Positions 1 to 9,736 of a stretch of 64,000 bases of DNA are shown here, one piece after another. Made by a program: the position numbers and the translations under genes. Origin of the DNA: an uncultured Clostridia bacterium (GTDB lineage: Bacteria; Bacillota; Clostridia; Oscillospirales; Ruminococcaceae); assembly GCA_947624555.1 (NCBI GenBank), contig CANQKW010000003.1, positions 62,001 to 126,000 of the forward strand, given 5' to 3'. Positions within the stretch are counted from its first letter, which is position 1. Each line of letters starts with the position of its first letter. The notes beneath the pieces are model-generated. The model did no database searches and was not told where the DNA came from. It saw only the letters and a list, made by a program, of their open reading frames with translations.

Positions 1-464
1 CCGATAAGCTCAAATTCCGTGTAATCCTTTACCATAACTATTATGCTGTTTCCGCCCGAAACAACAAGGCACATATAAGGCGGCTCAAGCTCTCTGTGAG
101 CAAGATAATTTGCGGCAATATGCCCTCTGATATGATGTACGGGAACAAGCGGTCTGCCTAAGGAATATGACAGACCTTTGGCGTAATTTACCCCCACAAG
201 AAGTGCGCCGATAAGCCCCGGCGCATAGGTCACGGCGACAGCGTCTACCTCCGAGGATTTAAGCGAGGCTTTTTCAAGAGCCTCTGAAACCACTGCGGAA
301 ATGCTTTCACAATGCCGTCTGGAGGCAATTTCGGGGACAACCCCTCCGTATAATCTGTGCTCCTCTATCTGCGTTGCCACGACCGACGAGATTATTTCCC
401 GTCCGTCACGGACGACCGCCGCCGCCGTTTCATCGCAGGAGCTTTCTATCGCTAAAATATCCAT
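1..464 (-). CDS. tsaD: tRNA N6-adenosine threonylcarbamoyltransferase TsaD (partial, C-terminus outside window)
   Basis: Minus-strand translation begins [18 protein letters not shown]... and contains [12 protein letters not shown], both hallmarks of the TsaD/Kae1 family; runs off the window edge. Confidence 0.93.
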   Translation of the reverse strand, partial: MDILAIESSCDETAAAVVRDGREIISSVVATQIEEHRLYGGVVPEIASRRHCESISAVVSEALEKASLKSSEVDAVAVTYAPGLIGALLVGVNYAKGLSYSLGRPLVPVHHIRGHIAANYLAHRELEPPYMCLVVSGGNSIIVMVKDYTEFELI

Positions 465-483
465 TTGTCCAATCCTGATTTCG

Positions 484-1170
484 TTATTTTTCTGTCGGTT
501 TTCTTGATGTCAGAAACTCAATCGCCCGCTCTACGGAATTTCTTACGTGCTGCATACCCTCGCTGTGGAGCTTTCCTGCGTTGCGGTAATCAAAACTGTC
601 GCAGAACTCCTTGACATCTTTGTTGAGAGCGTCCGCATACCTTGTAACAAGCATGTTCGTTGCCTCCTGAAAAGCCTTTAGATCGTCCTTTTTCAGCCTT
701 TGCGCAGCGCCCGACATAAGCAGATCATAATGCGGCATACAGATATATTCCTGAGAGGAATAGAGCTTTCTGAACCCCTCATCGTCCCTGAAAAGAGTAT
801 ACAGCGTTTCAAGCGTGTGATTTACGCCCCATTCCGTTTTTGAGCATACAAAGCAGGTTTGTCCCGACGGAGCATTTTTCTTTGACTTTGCGCTCTTTTT
901 GTCAGAGATTTTCTCACGGACAGCCGCAAGGTGCGTGTTGAGCATAAGCGCAAGCGAAAGCCTGTTGTTCTGTTTCAAAAGCATATTGTAGTGCGTCAGG
1001 CAAAATCCCATAGCATTTGTTTCCTCACGAACATCAGGCTCCATCATAGCGGCACCCATAATATATTCGCAGATATGCTCCTCGACTGTATTTCTCATAG
1101 CACACACGGGACAGCCGCAGCGAGGCTCAAACACCTCGTTTACGGGTATCGTGAGCAAACTCTCCCTCAT
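484..1170 (-). CDS. DUF6062-like Cys-rich protein of unknown function
   Basis: ORF; start placed at [23 protein letters not shown] because a GGAGGG RBS lies just upstream; CxxC and CLTHY/CMPHYD motifs. Confidence 0.7.
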   Translation of the reverse strand: MRESLLTIPVNEVFEPRCGCPVCAMRNTVEEHICEYIMGAAMMEPDVREETNAMGFCLTHYNMLLKQNNRLSLALMLNTHLAAVREKISDKKSAKSKKNAPSGQTCFVCSKTEWGVNHTLETLYTLFRDDEGFRKLYSSQEYICMPHYDLLMSGAAQRLKKDDLKAFQEATNMLVTRYADALNKDVKEFCDSFDYRNAGKLHSEGMQHVRNSVERAIEFLTSRKPTEK

Positions 1171-1225
1171 AATGCCCTCCTGAAAAAAATTCCGAAAAGT
1201 TTTTCGGAAAATTAGGTGAAAACCC

Positions 1226-1254
1226 TTGAACATCTTCTTATATTGTATTATAAT
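1226..1254 (+). promoter_or_regulatory. sigma-A-type promoter upstream of the DNA glycosylase
   Basis: TTGAAC (1226-1231), 17-nt spacer, TATAAT (1249-1254). Confidence 0.6.
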
Positions 1255-1286
1255 TAAAGAAAATAATCAAGGGGTTTTTAAAAAAA

Positions 1287-2096
1287 TTGAAAATAAAAGT
1301 TAAACTCACGGAAATAAATCCCCGAAAAACATTTTTCTGCGGACAGTGCTTTCGCTGGTGCGAAGGTGAAAGCGGCGTGTTTTCAGGGATAGTAGGCGGC
1401 AAAAAAATCACCGTTTCGGAAAACGGAGAGTTTGCCGAAATTTCGGGCTTTACCGAAAAGGAAGCACGAAAATATTTTGATCTGGATACGGACTACGGGG
1501 AATACATAAAGCGTCTTTCGGCGGACAAAACATTAAAAGCCGCCTGTCAATGCTCTTCGGGCATAAGAATATTGCGGCAGGAACCGTTTGAAACGCTGAT
1601 AAGCTTTATTATCTCTCAGAACAACAATATTCCGCGTATTTCGGGGATAATTTTGCGGCTCTGCGAAAACTTTGGAGAAAAGATAGACGAAAATAATTAT
1701 TCTTTCCCGACAGCAAAACAGCTTTTCGGGATAACCGCCGAAGATATGTCGCCGCTGCGTGCGGGATTTCGCGCACGGTACATAGCAGACGCCGTAAGCA
1801 GGATAAACAGCGGAGAAATCGACTTTGATGAAATTGACGCTCTTCCTCTTGAACAGGCACGGGAAAAGCTAAAGCTCATCACCGGAGTAGGAGATAAGGT
1901 GGCGGACTGCGTTTTGCTTTTCGCTTTCCGCAAAACCGACGCTTTCCCGAAAGATGTATGGGTAAAGCGGCTTATGTCCGAATTTTACCCGAACGGTCTG
2001 CCCGAATGTACTAAAGGCATCGAGGGAATAGCTCAGCAGTATCTGTTCGATTATGTGAGAAATAACAACGGTTTAAAATCCGAAAAAAACGAATAA
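1287..2096 (+). CDS. 8-oxoguanine DNA glycosylase / AlkA-type HhH-GPD DNA glycosylase (TTG start)
   Basis: GQCFRW, LISFIISQNNNIPRI and LKLITGVGDKVADCVLLFAF...DVWVKR helix-hairpin-helix-GPD signature. Confidence 0.9.
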   Translation: MKIKVKLTEINPRKTFFCGQCFRWCEGESGVFSGIVGGKKITVSENGEFAEISGFTEKEARKYFDLDTDYGEYIKRLSADKTLKAACQCSSGIRILRQEPFETLISFIISQNNNIPRISGIILRLCENFGEKIDENNYSFPTAKQLFGITAEDMSPLRAGFRARYIADAVSRINSGEIDFDEIDALPLEQAREKLKLITGVGDKVADCVLLFAFRKTDAFPKDVWVKRLMSEFYPNGLPECTKGIEGIAQQYLFDYVRNNNGLKSEKNE

Positions 2097-2107
2097 AGGA
2101 GTAAAAT

Positions 2108-2497
2108 ATGATTTGTTTTAACTGTGGAAGAGAAATTACGGACGGCAATAAATTCTGCGTTTACTGCGGAGCGTCGACTGCCGTCAAAGCATTATCGCCC
2201 GATACGGAGGAAATCAAAGATGGAACGCCGAACGTTAACGAAATAATTGAAGAAACAGCGGAAAATGCGGCTCTTCTGCCGGAACGCACAGTCGGTTATC
2301 CTGCCGTTTCGGAGAATATTTCCCGTGCAATAAATCCCGATATTCCAATACAGAACACCGACCTTAATACAAATCTCTCAAAACAAGGTCCTGAGAGAAA
2401 ATACACGATAAAACACATCATAATGTGTCTGATTTCAACGGCTGTTTGTGCAATTGCAGCAGGCATTTTTGCAGGCTTGTATTTTTCCGTTGTTTAG
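2108..2497 (+). CDS. zinc-ribbon domain protein with C-terminal transmembrane helix
   Basis: N-terminal CFNCGREI...FCVYCGAS zinc ribbon; C-terminal hydrophobic helix IIMCLISTAVCAIAAGIFAGLYF. Confidence 0.75.
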   Translation: MICFNCGREITDGNKFCVYCGASTAVKALSPDTEEIKDGTPNVNEIIEETAENAALLPERTVGYPAVSENISRAINPDIPIQNTDLNTNLSKQGPERKYTIKHIIMCLISTAVCAIAAGIFAGLYFSVV

Positions 2498-2549
2498 CAC
2501 AAAATACAAGATGTTTATTGCATTATTTGTACAATTATTCTGAAAAGAA

Positions 2550-2578
2550 TTGACATTCATTGAAAAATGTTGTATAAT
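2550..2578 (+). promoter_or_regulatory. sigma-A-type promoter for the 902-aa zinc-ribbon protein
   Basis: TTGACA (2550-2555), 17-nt spacer, TATAAT (2573-2578). Confidence 0.7.
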
Positions 2579-2639
2579 TAGTGTATACTGATAAGTATAC
2601 TTCTTTTAATCTACAAAGTTTTTCAATGGGAGGAATAAT

Positions 2640-5348
2640 ATGTTTTGCGAAAATTGCGGTAAACAACTCATCAGGGGATACTCGTTCTGTCATGAATGCG
2701 GTTCGCCTGTGCCTCCCGAAGTGCTTGAAGAGGGCGGTCTGCCCGCAAGAGGCGGAAATAATTCCGAAGAAGGACAAACTCTGTCGGAACAAGCCGCAGA
2801 CGAAACGTCAGATATTACCGAAACTGCGGCTGAAGTGCAGGCGTCTATGCCCGGAATTGAGCCTCTCAACAAAAACGAGAGCGAAGAAACGCTCGTTTAT
2901 TGCCCGAACTGTGGGGTAAGAATTCAGAAAAACAAGGATTTCTGCGAAAAATGCGGAATGAGGGTCGGGGATAAGCCGACAAATTCCGTGCCGCTTATCA
3001 ATACTCACCCGATTAATCTTGACGGAAGTCCGAACGAATTCGGGGGCAGTGTGGACGATTTGTCCGCAAACGATTTATTCGGCACGGAGTCATATTCTCA
3101 GAGCGATATTGAGGCTCTTAATCAGCAGATGACGAATTTCGGTGCCTCTGCAAGCCTGATGCCCGAAATCAGCGGTATTGCGCCGACTGTCACTCACCAA
3201 AAAGAGCCTGAACCCGGCGCAGAACGCAAGGTCGAGAATTTTTCGATCTCGGAAGGCGATGATTTTCTTCCTGTTTCGGACAATTCCGTCCCGATAATTG
3301 AGGGCTGCTCGATGGACGAAAATCCCGACGAGGACGTTTCTCTTGACCCGTACCCGTTCCTTGGCAATTCAATGGACGATAATATTACGATTGAGGAAGT
3401 AGTTCCTGCTGTCGAGGAAGTTGTTCCTGCTGTGGAGGAAGTTGCTCCTGCTGTGGAAGAAATTGCTCCTGCTGTAGAGGAAATTGCCCCTGCTGTGGAA
3501 GAAATTGCTCCTGCTGTGGAAGAAGTCGCTCCTGTTGCAGAAGAAATTGCCCCTGCTGTGGAAGAAATTGCTCCTGCTGTGGAAGAAGTTGCTCCTGCTG
3601 TCGAGGAAGTTGTTCCTGCTGTGGAGGAAATTGCTCCTGCTGTGGAGGAAGTTGTTCCTGCTGTTGAGAAAGTCGCTCCTGCTGTGGAAGAAATTGCTCC
3701 TGCTGTGGAAGAAATTGCTCCTGCTGTAGAGGAAATTGCCCCTGCTGTGGAGGAAGTTGTTCCTGCTGTGGAGGAAATTGCTCCTGCTGTGGAGGAAATT
3801 GACGACTTTATTCCCGAAGAAATGGGATTTATTGCAGAAAGCTCCCCGATTATCGAAGAAACTGCTGAATTTACGGAAACCGCCTCCGCTGTGAAAACAG
3901 AGCAAAAGCCTGTTGAGGACCTTGATTTCAGACGTCCCGACAAGCCGAAAGCGTCAGCGGAAAATCCCGAAGAAGAGGTTCACGACGGAAATCTCGTATA
4001 CTGCCGCAACTGCGGTCAGGATATGTATGACACTGAGCCCTTCTGCAAAAACTGCGGCGCTCCGTACAAAGGGGCTTACATACCGCCGAAATCCGCTCCC
4101 TCAAAGAGCGCAAACAAGGAATCCCCAAAGGTATTCGGAAAAATCCCGCTCCCGAAGTTTATAGGCATTATTGCGGCAATTTTAGGAGTTACAGCAGCAG
4201 TTCTGTTTTTGGTGCAGCCGTGGCGTATAAAGAGCAACGGCGGCGACCTTACGGGAGATAAGACTCAAACAAGCTCTTCTTCGTCAAGCACTCCTGCTGA
4301 AAGCAGCTCATCCGGAAACCAAAGCAGCTCTTCGTCCGTTTCGTCAAGTACGCAAAGCAACGTTTCCTCTGCCGAGAGCAGTACGTCTTCAGCCGAAAGC
4401 GGCAATTCTTCGGCTGCGTCATCTTCTTCAAAGGCAAGCTCTTCTTCGTCTAAAAAGTCCTCTTCGTCCTCGTCAACCGTCCCCGTGGTGACAGGCACTA
4501 TGAGCGAAAAGGTAAAATCTCTCGAAAGTGACCGTGAAAAAATGATGGACGCTGCGGCACAGCTTGCAGGCGAGGTCGGTAAGATAGAGGCGTTCACTCA
4601 GCACATAATTTACGCTATGGATACTTCTTCACTAAGTGCAGAAAGCTCAAGAAAGGCTTTTTATACCACGAGCTTTGCAAAAAATATGCTGAGCAATCTC
4701 AGTTCGGGAAAATCCACCGTTGACAAGGCGGTTTCGGCGGCGTCACCCAAAAACAGCGAATACAGCTCGCTTTACAGCTCTCTTAAATCGCTCAGGACAA
4801 AATATGAGTCCTATTACAACTTCATAAAATCGCCTTCGGGTGATTATTCGTCCTTTACAAGCACCTGTTCGTCTTATGCGTCGAGCTTTAACAGCGCGCT
4901 TTCAAATCTGAGCCTCAGCAAGTTTATGACAAGCAATTACACCGCAGGCAACAGAAACAGCGCTTATGCGTCTGTGGTAAGCGCAGCAGTCACGGCGATC
5001 AAAAACTCCACGTCAAAGCTCACCACGCTCCAGAGCAAACTGACAGGACTTGGTTCGTCGTTTGACTCTAAGGTTTACAGCACGCTTTCGGACAATATGT
5101 CGACATTTGCAAGCGCAGCAGGTTACACATACAGAGTAAAAGCTTATTCGATAATGCTCAGCGGAGTTTCAAGCGGCTACAGCAGCGCTCTCACGTACAT
5201 AACCTACGCCGACAACACCTTGCAGAGCTTAATTGAAACTTATTCCTACATAAAGGAAAACAGCCTTTCAAACTACAAATCCGGCAGCACCACGCAAATT
5301 TCCAACGCCAACGCCTACGCAAACAACGCTGCGGCAGTTGTAAGATAA
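2640..5348 (+). CDS. multi-zinc-ribbon membrane protein with tandem (EE[VI][AV]PAV) heptad repeats, TM helix and Ser-rich linker
   Basis: Three zinc ribbons (CENCGKQ..CHECG; CPNCGVR..CEKCG; CRNCGQD..CKNCG), 19 heptads, TM segment FIGIIAAILGVTAAVLFLV, poly-Ser linker, large C-terminal domain. Confidence 0.8.
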   Translation: MFCENCGKQLIRGYSFCHECGSPVPPEVLEEGGLPARGGNNSEEGQTLSEQAADETSDITETAAEVQASMPGIEPLNKNESEETLVYCPNCGVRIQKNKDFCEKCGMRVGDKPTNSVPLINTHPINLDGSPNEFGGSVDDLSANDLFGTESYSQSDIEALNQQMTNFGASASLMPEISGIAPTVTHQKEPEPGAERKVENFSISEGDDFLPVSDNSVPIIEGCSMDENPDEDVSLDPYPFLGNSMDDNITIEEVVPAVEEVVPAVEEVAPAVEEIAPAVEEIAPAVEEIAPAVEEVAPVAEEIAPAVEEIAPAVEEVAPAVEEVVPAVEEIAPAVEEVVPAVEKVAPAVEEIAPAVEEIAPAVEEIAPAVEEVVPAVEEIAPAVEEIDDFIPEEMGFIAESSPIIEETAEFTETASAVKTEQKPVEDLDFRRPDKPKASAENPEEEVHDGNLVYCRNCGQDMYDTEPFCKNCGAPYKGAYIPPKSAPSKSANKESPKVFGKIPLPKFIGIIAAILGVTAAVLFLVQPWRIKSNGGDLTGDKTQTSSSSSSTPAESSSSGNQSSSSSVSSSTQSNVSSAESSTSSAESGNSSAASSSSKASSSSSKKSSSSSSTVPVVTGTMSEKVKSLESDREKMMDAAAQLAGEVGKIEAFTQHIIYAMDTSSLSAESSRKAFYTTSFAKNMLSNLSSGKSTVDKAVSAASPKNSEYSSLYSSLKSLRTKYESYYNFIKSPSGDYSSFTSTCSSYASSFNSALSNLSLSKFMTSNYTAGNRNSAYASVVSAAVTAIKNSTSKLTTLQSKLTGLGSSFDSKVYSTLSDNMSTFASAAGYTYRVKAYSIMLSGVSSGYSSALTYITYADNTLQSLIETYSYIKENSLSNYKSGSTTQISNANAYANNAAAVVR
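3393..3791 (+). repeat. 19 tandem in-frame 21-nt repeats encoding EE(V/I)(A/V)PAV
   Basis: Direct count of consecutive 21-nt units of the GAGGAAGTTGCTCCTGCTGTG type. Confidence 0.95.
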
Positions 5349-5356
5349 GAAAAACG

Positions 5357-5418
5357 CTCCCTTATGAGATGCGTCCAAAAATCGGAAAATTTTGGGCGTA
5401 TTTAATAAGGGAGTTTTT
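5357..5418 (+). terminator. intrinsic terminator-like hairpin
   Basis: CTCCCTTAT (5357-5365) / ATAAGGGAG (5405-5413) followed by TTTTT. Confidence 0.7.
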
Positions 5419-5517
5419 CGTTGTACACGAAAACAGCTGCCTATTACTCGGAGAAAAATGAATAACGGATATCTTTGCATTGTGATGAAATTTTCATAAT
5501 TCCCTGCAATATTTAGG

Positions 5518-5546
5518 TTGAAAAATATACGAAAAAGTGCTATAAT
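5518..5546 (+). promoter_or_regulatory. sigma-A-type promoter for the RING-like protein gene
   Basis: TTGAAA (5518-5523), 17-nt spacer, TATAAT (5541-5546). Confidence 0.65.
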
Positions 5547-5596
5547 AAGAATAGATTGCTTTTTTATATTGCTTTATATACCCGAAAGGAGATTTT

Positions 5597-6481
5597 ATGA
5601 ATAGATTTGAAAATAAGCTCTGCCCCGTATGCAGAGCAAGATTTACCGATAAGGCTGACGTTGTAGTCTGCCCGATATGCGGAACGCCGCATCACAGGGT
5701 CTGCTATGAAATAAAGGGAGAATGTTCGCTAAACGAGCTGCATGAAAGCGGATTTGTCTGGAATGGATACCTGCCTGACGAGCCTGTGCCTTCTGACGCC
5801 AATGAAGGTGTAAACGCCGAGATCACGGACTTTTCGGAAAGCAAAACCGACGAAAACGTTTCGGACGAGCCGACTTTTTCAATGTTCGGGGACGACGACG
5901 CAAGTTTTGGCGGATTTTTTAAGATGCTGCGTGACCCTGCTCTGGGCGAGGACGGCGTAAGTATGAGAGAGCTTACCTCTTACTCTGCTACATCACCGTT
6001 CCATTACGGAAAAGCGTTTGAGGCTTTTCGCACGAAAATCGGCGGAAAAAAACGCAGGGTCTATTTCAATTTTGCGTCGGGATTTTTGGCTCCTGCTTTT
6101 CAGTTTTACAGAAAAATGGACGTTTTTGGGCTTATTGTAACGGTAATAATGCTTATTCCTACGTCGATTGCGACTTTTTATCCTGCGTTTTATCAAACGT
6201 CAGCCGCCTATTATCTGCTAAATCTTTTTAATATCGCTTTACTGATAGTGCTTAGCGCTTACGGAGATTATTTTTACTACCGACACGCTGTCAAAAGCAT
6301 AATAAAATTCAGAGGAAATTACAAAGGTGATACTCAGTCGGAAGAGTACTTTGCGGCTCTTGCCGAAAAGGGCAGACCCTCTTTCCTGAGAGCATTTATC
6401 GGATTTTTAATTCTGATGTTTCTTATGGGCGGAATTATGTGGCTGTCGGGAAATGTCTACAGCCCTATAGGATTATTCTAA
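5597..6481 (+). CDS. prokaryotic RING-finger-like (Prok-RING_1-type) membrane protein
   Basis: N-terminal CPVCRARFTDKADVVVCPICGTPHHRVCYEIKGEC Cys/His arrangement; C-terminal hydrophobic segments. Confidence 0.75.
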   Translation: MNRFENKLCPVCRARFTDKADVVVCPICGTPHHRVCYEIKGECSLNELHESGFVWNGYLPDEPVPSDANEGVNAEITDFSESKTDENVSDEPTFSMFGDDDASFGGFFKMLRDPALGEDGVSMRELTSYSATSPFHYGKAFEAFRTKIGGKKRRVYFNFASGFLAPAFQFYRKMDVFGLIVTVIMLIPTSIATFYPAFYQTSAAYYLLNLFNIALLIVLSAYGDYFYYRHAVKSIIKFRGNYKGDTQSEEYFAALAEKGRPSFLRAFIGFLILMFLMGGIMWLSGNVYSPIGLF

Positions 6482-6502
6482 GAAATCAGAGGGTAAGGCT
6501 TT

Positions 6503-8308
6503 ATGAAACGTCGGCTGAAACAGTTTTACGACGCATTCGGCGACCGCGGAGTAATGTTTATTCTTTACGCTTTTTCGGTCGTCATAAATGCGCTTATGAC
6601 AATTTGTATGGAACTCCCTGCGGTTTTTCCCGAAGAAATCAGTGCTGCGGGTATTGCTGCGTTTTATTCGGGTAAGGACTGGTCGGCTCTGTTGGGAAAT
6701 ATCAATATTACAGGCGGATTTATACATTCCCTGTTTTATGCGCCGCTGTTTATGGTTTTCGATAATCCGTACGCTCTGTACAAGGCAATGCTCGTAATCA
6801 ATTCCTTTATTGTGAGTTTCATTCCGCTTATCGCTTATCATCTTACGGCAAAGCTCGGCATAGAGCGTGTGCGGTATAAGCTGTTGACTGCGGTGTGCTG
6901 CGGCTTTTATGTTTCCGTTATAACAGGTTCAAAATTCATCACGACAGGTGCGCTGTCCTCGCTTGTGGTGTGGATATTGATATGGTGCATTTTTGCTGCG
7001 TGGGATAAGAAAAACCGCTACACTCGCCTTACATTGTCCGTCCTTATGGGATTTTTGTGCGCTGTCACATTCGGCATTGACGCAGGTCTTATCGCTGCCG
7101 TTCCGGCAGTAGCGATTACAGCTCTTCTGGCAAAGCTTGTCTTTAAGGAGCGCATTGTAAATATACCGGCATTTGGTCTTTCGCTTGCGGTATCGTTTGT
7201 GGCGGAGCATTTTGCCCGAATTGCCGTTGTAAACAGTATCACAAATACCTATACACCGCCCGAATTTTTCTTCAAAGTGAACGAAACGGCATCTCTCAGC
7301 AAGGTTTTCGGCGAGGTGTACGCTTTTATGACCGAAAGTTTCGGTATGGGCGCACTTGCCGCTGCAATTTTTGCAATCGTTATCTTTTCCTGGATAAAAG
7401 AGGGCATAAAAAACAGGGAAACCGTTGACGAAAACGGCACAAAAGTCTATGAGCCTGTTAAGCACAAATACAATATAAGGCTTACTGTTTTTGGAATATA
7501 TCAGTTTCTTCTCACGGGATTGTCAATGGTTCTGCCTATGTTTTCATTTACGGGTCTTGACAGCTCCTGCGCTTTGGGAGAACGTACGTCTTTTCTTGCG
7601 CCGATTGCGCTGCTTTTCGTACTTGTCTTTGTGTTTATTTACGGGATAGATATGAAAAAACTCCTCTTTGGGACAGGAATATATGCGTATTTCTGCCTTT
7701 GCTTTGGTCTGACATATTACAGGAATATCGAAAACGCCGATAAAAGCGAACTTCCACTGCTTGCGCCTTTTCGTTTCGGAGAGAATATCCTGAACGAACC
7801 TACCGGAATGAGCTTTATAATTATGTCGTCGTGCGTATTTTCGGTGTTTGTACTGCTTATCGTTATGTCGTCCTGCACAAGAAAGTACCTCGTGAGGTTT
7901 ATATCCGCAGTAATGATGGCTATTCTGGTGTACAATACTTCGTACAGCGCATTTTATTACCTTCCCGAAACAGCAGAAAAGTTTATCTCGGAGAGCGAAC
8001 CCTACAAGCAGGCGGCTGAATATTTCTACGACAGTCCGCAGTCGCCTCCTATAATCGCTTACAGGACCGACCCTGAGCTTGCTGTGACTCTGCAGTTTTT
8101 AAAGCTGAATACCTCTGTGACGATAATGGAAGAGGACGGCAAAGTGCCCGACTCCTGCCTGCTTATCGCTGAAAACGGCGTCAAAGTTCCATTTGAGGGC
8201 GGCTCTTACGATATTGTCGGAAAAACCGACAGCTATTCCGTTTACGCTTACGGAGAAAGTGCAAGAGACTTCATAAGATACAGCTCGGCGTCTGCGTCGG
8301 GCAGCTGA
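6503..8308 (+). CDS. large multi-pass membrane protein of unknown function
   Basis: 601-aa ORF with many hydrophobic segments, RBS upstream, co-directional with the RING-like gene. Confidence 0.7.
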   Translation: MKRRLKQFYDAFGDRGVMFILYAFSVVINALMTICMELPAVFPEEISAAGIAAFYSGKDWSALLGNINITGGFIHSLFYAPLFMVFDNPYALYKAMLVINSFIVSFIPLIAYHLTAKLGIERVRYKLLTAVCCGFYVSVITGSKFITTGALSSLVVWILIWCIFAAWDKKNRYTRLTLSVLMGFLCAVTFGIDAGLIAAVPAVAITALLAKLVFKERIVNIPAFGLSLAVSFVAEHFARIAVVNSITNTYTPPEFFFKVNETASLSKVFGEVYAFMTESFGMGALAAAIFAIVIFSWIKEGIKNRETVDENGTKVYEPVKHKYNIRLTVFGIYQFLLTGLSMVLPMFSFTGLDSSCALGERTSFLAPIALLFVLVFVFIYGIDMKKLLFGTGIYAYFCLCFGLTYYRNIENADKSELPLLAPFRFGENILNEPTGMSFIIMSSCVFSVFVLLIVMSSCTRKYLVRFISAVMMAILVYNTSYSAFYYLPETAEKFISESEPYKQAAEYFYDSPQSPPIIAYRTDPELAVTLQFLKLNTSVTIMEEDGKVPDSCLLIAENGVKVPFEGGSYDIVGKTDSYSVYAYGESARDFIRYSSASASGS

Positions 8309-8326
8309 AAAGAAAGAAGTGGTTTT

Positions 8327-9694
8327 ATGCCCGTTTTTAAAAAGGAAAAGCGTTCATCTCCCGCACGAACGCTGGTTCTCGGCTTTTTGATAATAATAGC
8401 CGCAGGAACGTTTCTGCTTTGTCTGCCTGCGTCCTCAAAAGCAGGAAAATTCACCAACCCCTTTGACTGCCTTTTTACGGCAACGTCCGCCGCCTGTGTA
8501 ACGGGATTTGTCGTGTATGATACCTGGGCTTACTGGTCGGTTATGGGACAAATTATAATTGCCTTGCTTATTCAGGTGGGCGGTCTGGGATTTGTCACGA
8601 TCATCACCTTTTTCAATATTGCCGCAGGAAAAAAACTTGGTTTCCGCACTCTGAAAAACGCCTCTGAAGACTTGACGGAAAGCAGTTTTCAAAACGGCAG
8701 AAAAATCTTTGTCAGGATCATAAAATATTCTATGATATTTGAGGCGGCAGGCGCTGTGATAATGTCGTTTGCGCTGTTTCCGAAATACGGCGGCTATGGG
8801 ATATGGATGGCTGTTTTTATGAGTATAACCGCTTTTTGCAACGCAGGCTTTGATCTGGCAGGTATGGAGGGCGAGTTTTCAAGCCTTATCGGATTTCAGG
8901 ATAATCCTGCTGTTCTGGTAACTATTGCGGTGCTTATCATTATCGGCGGTCTGGGATTTATCGTTTGGGAAAATTTCCTTACTTTTCGTGAGAGCAAAAA
9001 ACTCTCGCTCCATTCAAGAACCGTTTTGGTTATGACAGGAGCGCTTATTCTTGCGGGAACGCTGTTTTTTCTGTTTTCCGAATGGAACAATCCGAAAACT
9101 CTTGGAAAAATGGATTTCGGCGAAAAGCTGCTAAATGCTTTTTTCTCGTCCGTGACATCAAGAACAGCAGGCTTTGACAGCATTTCAATGGGCGATATGT
9201 CCGAGTTTACACAAATGGGAACGGTTCTTCTGATGTTCGTGGGGGCAGCGCCCGGCTCAACGGGCGGCGGAATTAAGATAACTACTCTTATGGTCGTAAT
9301 TGTGACCGTATCTTCATACATAAAGAATAAAAATGACGTAGAGCTTTTCCACCACAAGCTTGATAAGTTGGTGATTTACCGCACAGTGGTCACTCTTGCG
9401 CTGTCTTTTACGGCTGTTGGATTGTGCTTTTTTGCGCTTTATTTTTCAATGCCTGCAAAGGACTCTCCCGGAGCAGGAGCTGTTCAATGCCTGTTTGACG
9501 CTGTATCGGCTTTCTCGACAACGGGACTTACCGCAGGGGCGGCTGCTCAGACGGGGATAGCCGGAAAAATCGTGCTTATTATAACGATGTTTTTGGGTCG
9601 TGTAGGACCTGTTTCGGTAATAATGTCGCTGGTTATGAATATTCAAAACCGCAAGAATATCGTTGTTCCCGAAGGTCATATCCTGATAGGTTAA
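8327..9694 (+). CDS. ktrB: TrkH/KtrB-family potassium uptake membrane subunit
   Basis: Repeated selectivity-like segments (SAACVTGF, AFCNAGFD, SRTAGFDS, FSTTGLTAG), GAAPGSTGGGIKITT. Confidence 0.92.
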   Translation: MPVFKKEKRSSPARTLVLGFLIIIAAGTFLLCLPASSKAGKFTNPFDCLFTATSAACVTGFVVYDTWAYWSVMGQIIIALLIQVGGLGFVTIITFFNIAAGKKLGFRTLKNASEDLTESSFQNGRKIFVRIIKYSMIFEAAGAVIMSFALFPKYGGYGIWMAVFMSITAFCNAGFDLAGMEGEFSSLIGFQDNPAVLVTIAVLIIIGGLGFIVWENFLTFRESKKLSLHSRTVLVMTGALILAGTLFFLFSEWNNPKTLGKMDFGEKLLNAFFSSVTSRTAGFDSISMGDMSEFTQMGTVLLMFVGAAPGSTGGGIKITTLMVVIVTVSSYIKNKNDVELFHHKLDKLVIYRTVVTLALSFTAVGLCFFALYFSMPAKDSPGAGAVQCLFDAVSAFSTTGLTAGAAAQTGIAGKIVLIITMFLGRVGPVSVIMSLVMNIQNRKNIVVPEGHILIG

Positions 9695-9736
9695 GACCAC
9701 TGTAAACGGGCTTTACGCAAGAAAGGCGGCGTCGAA

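Noticed and set aside
3393-3791. Possible CRISPR or minisatellite array
   Set aside because: Units are contiguous with no unique spacers and are in frame within a coding sequence; not a CRISPR.
3194-3943. Long minus-strand ORFs (249 aa and 178 aa) and a plus-strand alternative-frame ORF over the heptad array
   Set aside because: The 21-nt unit is a multiple of three and lacks stops in several frames, so all frames stay open artificially; they encode low-complexity repeats antisense or out of frame to a well-supported gene.
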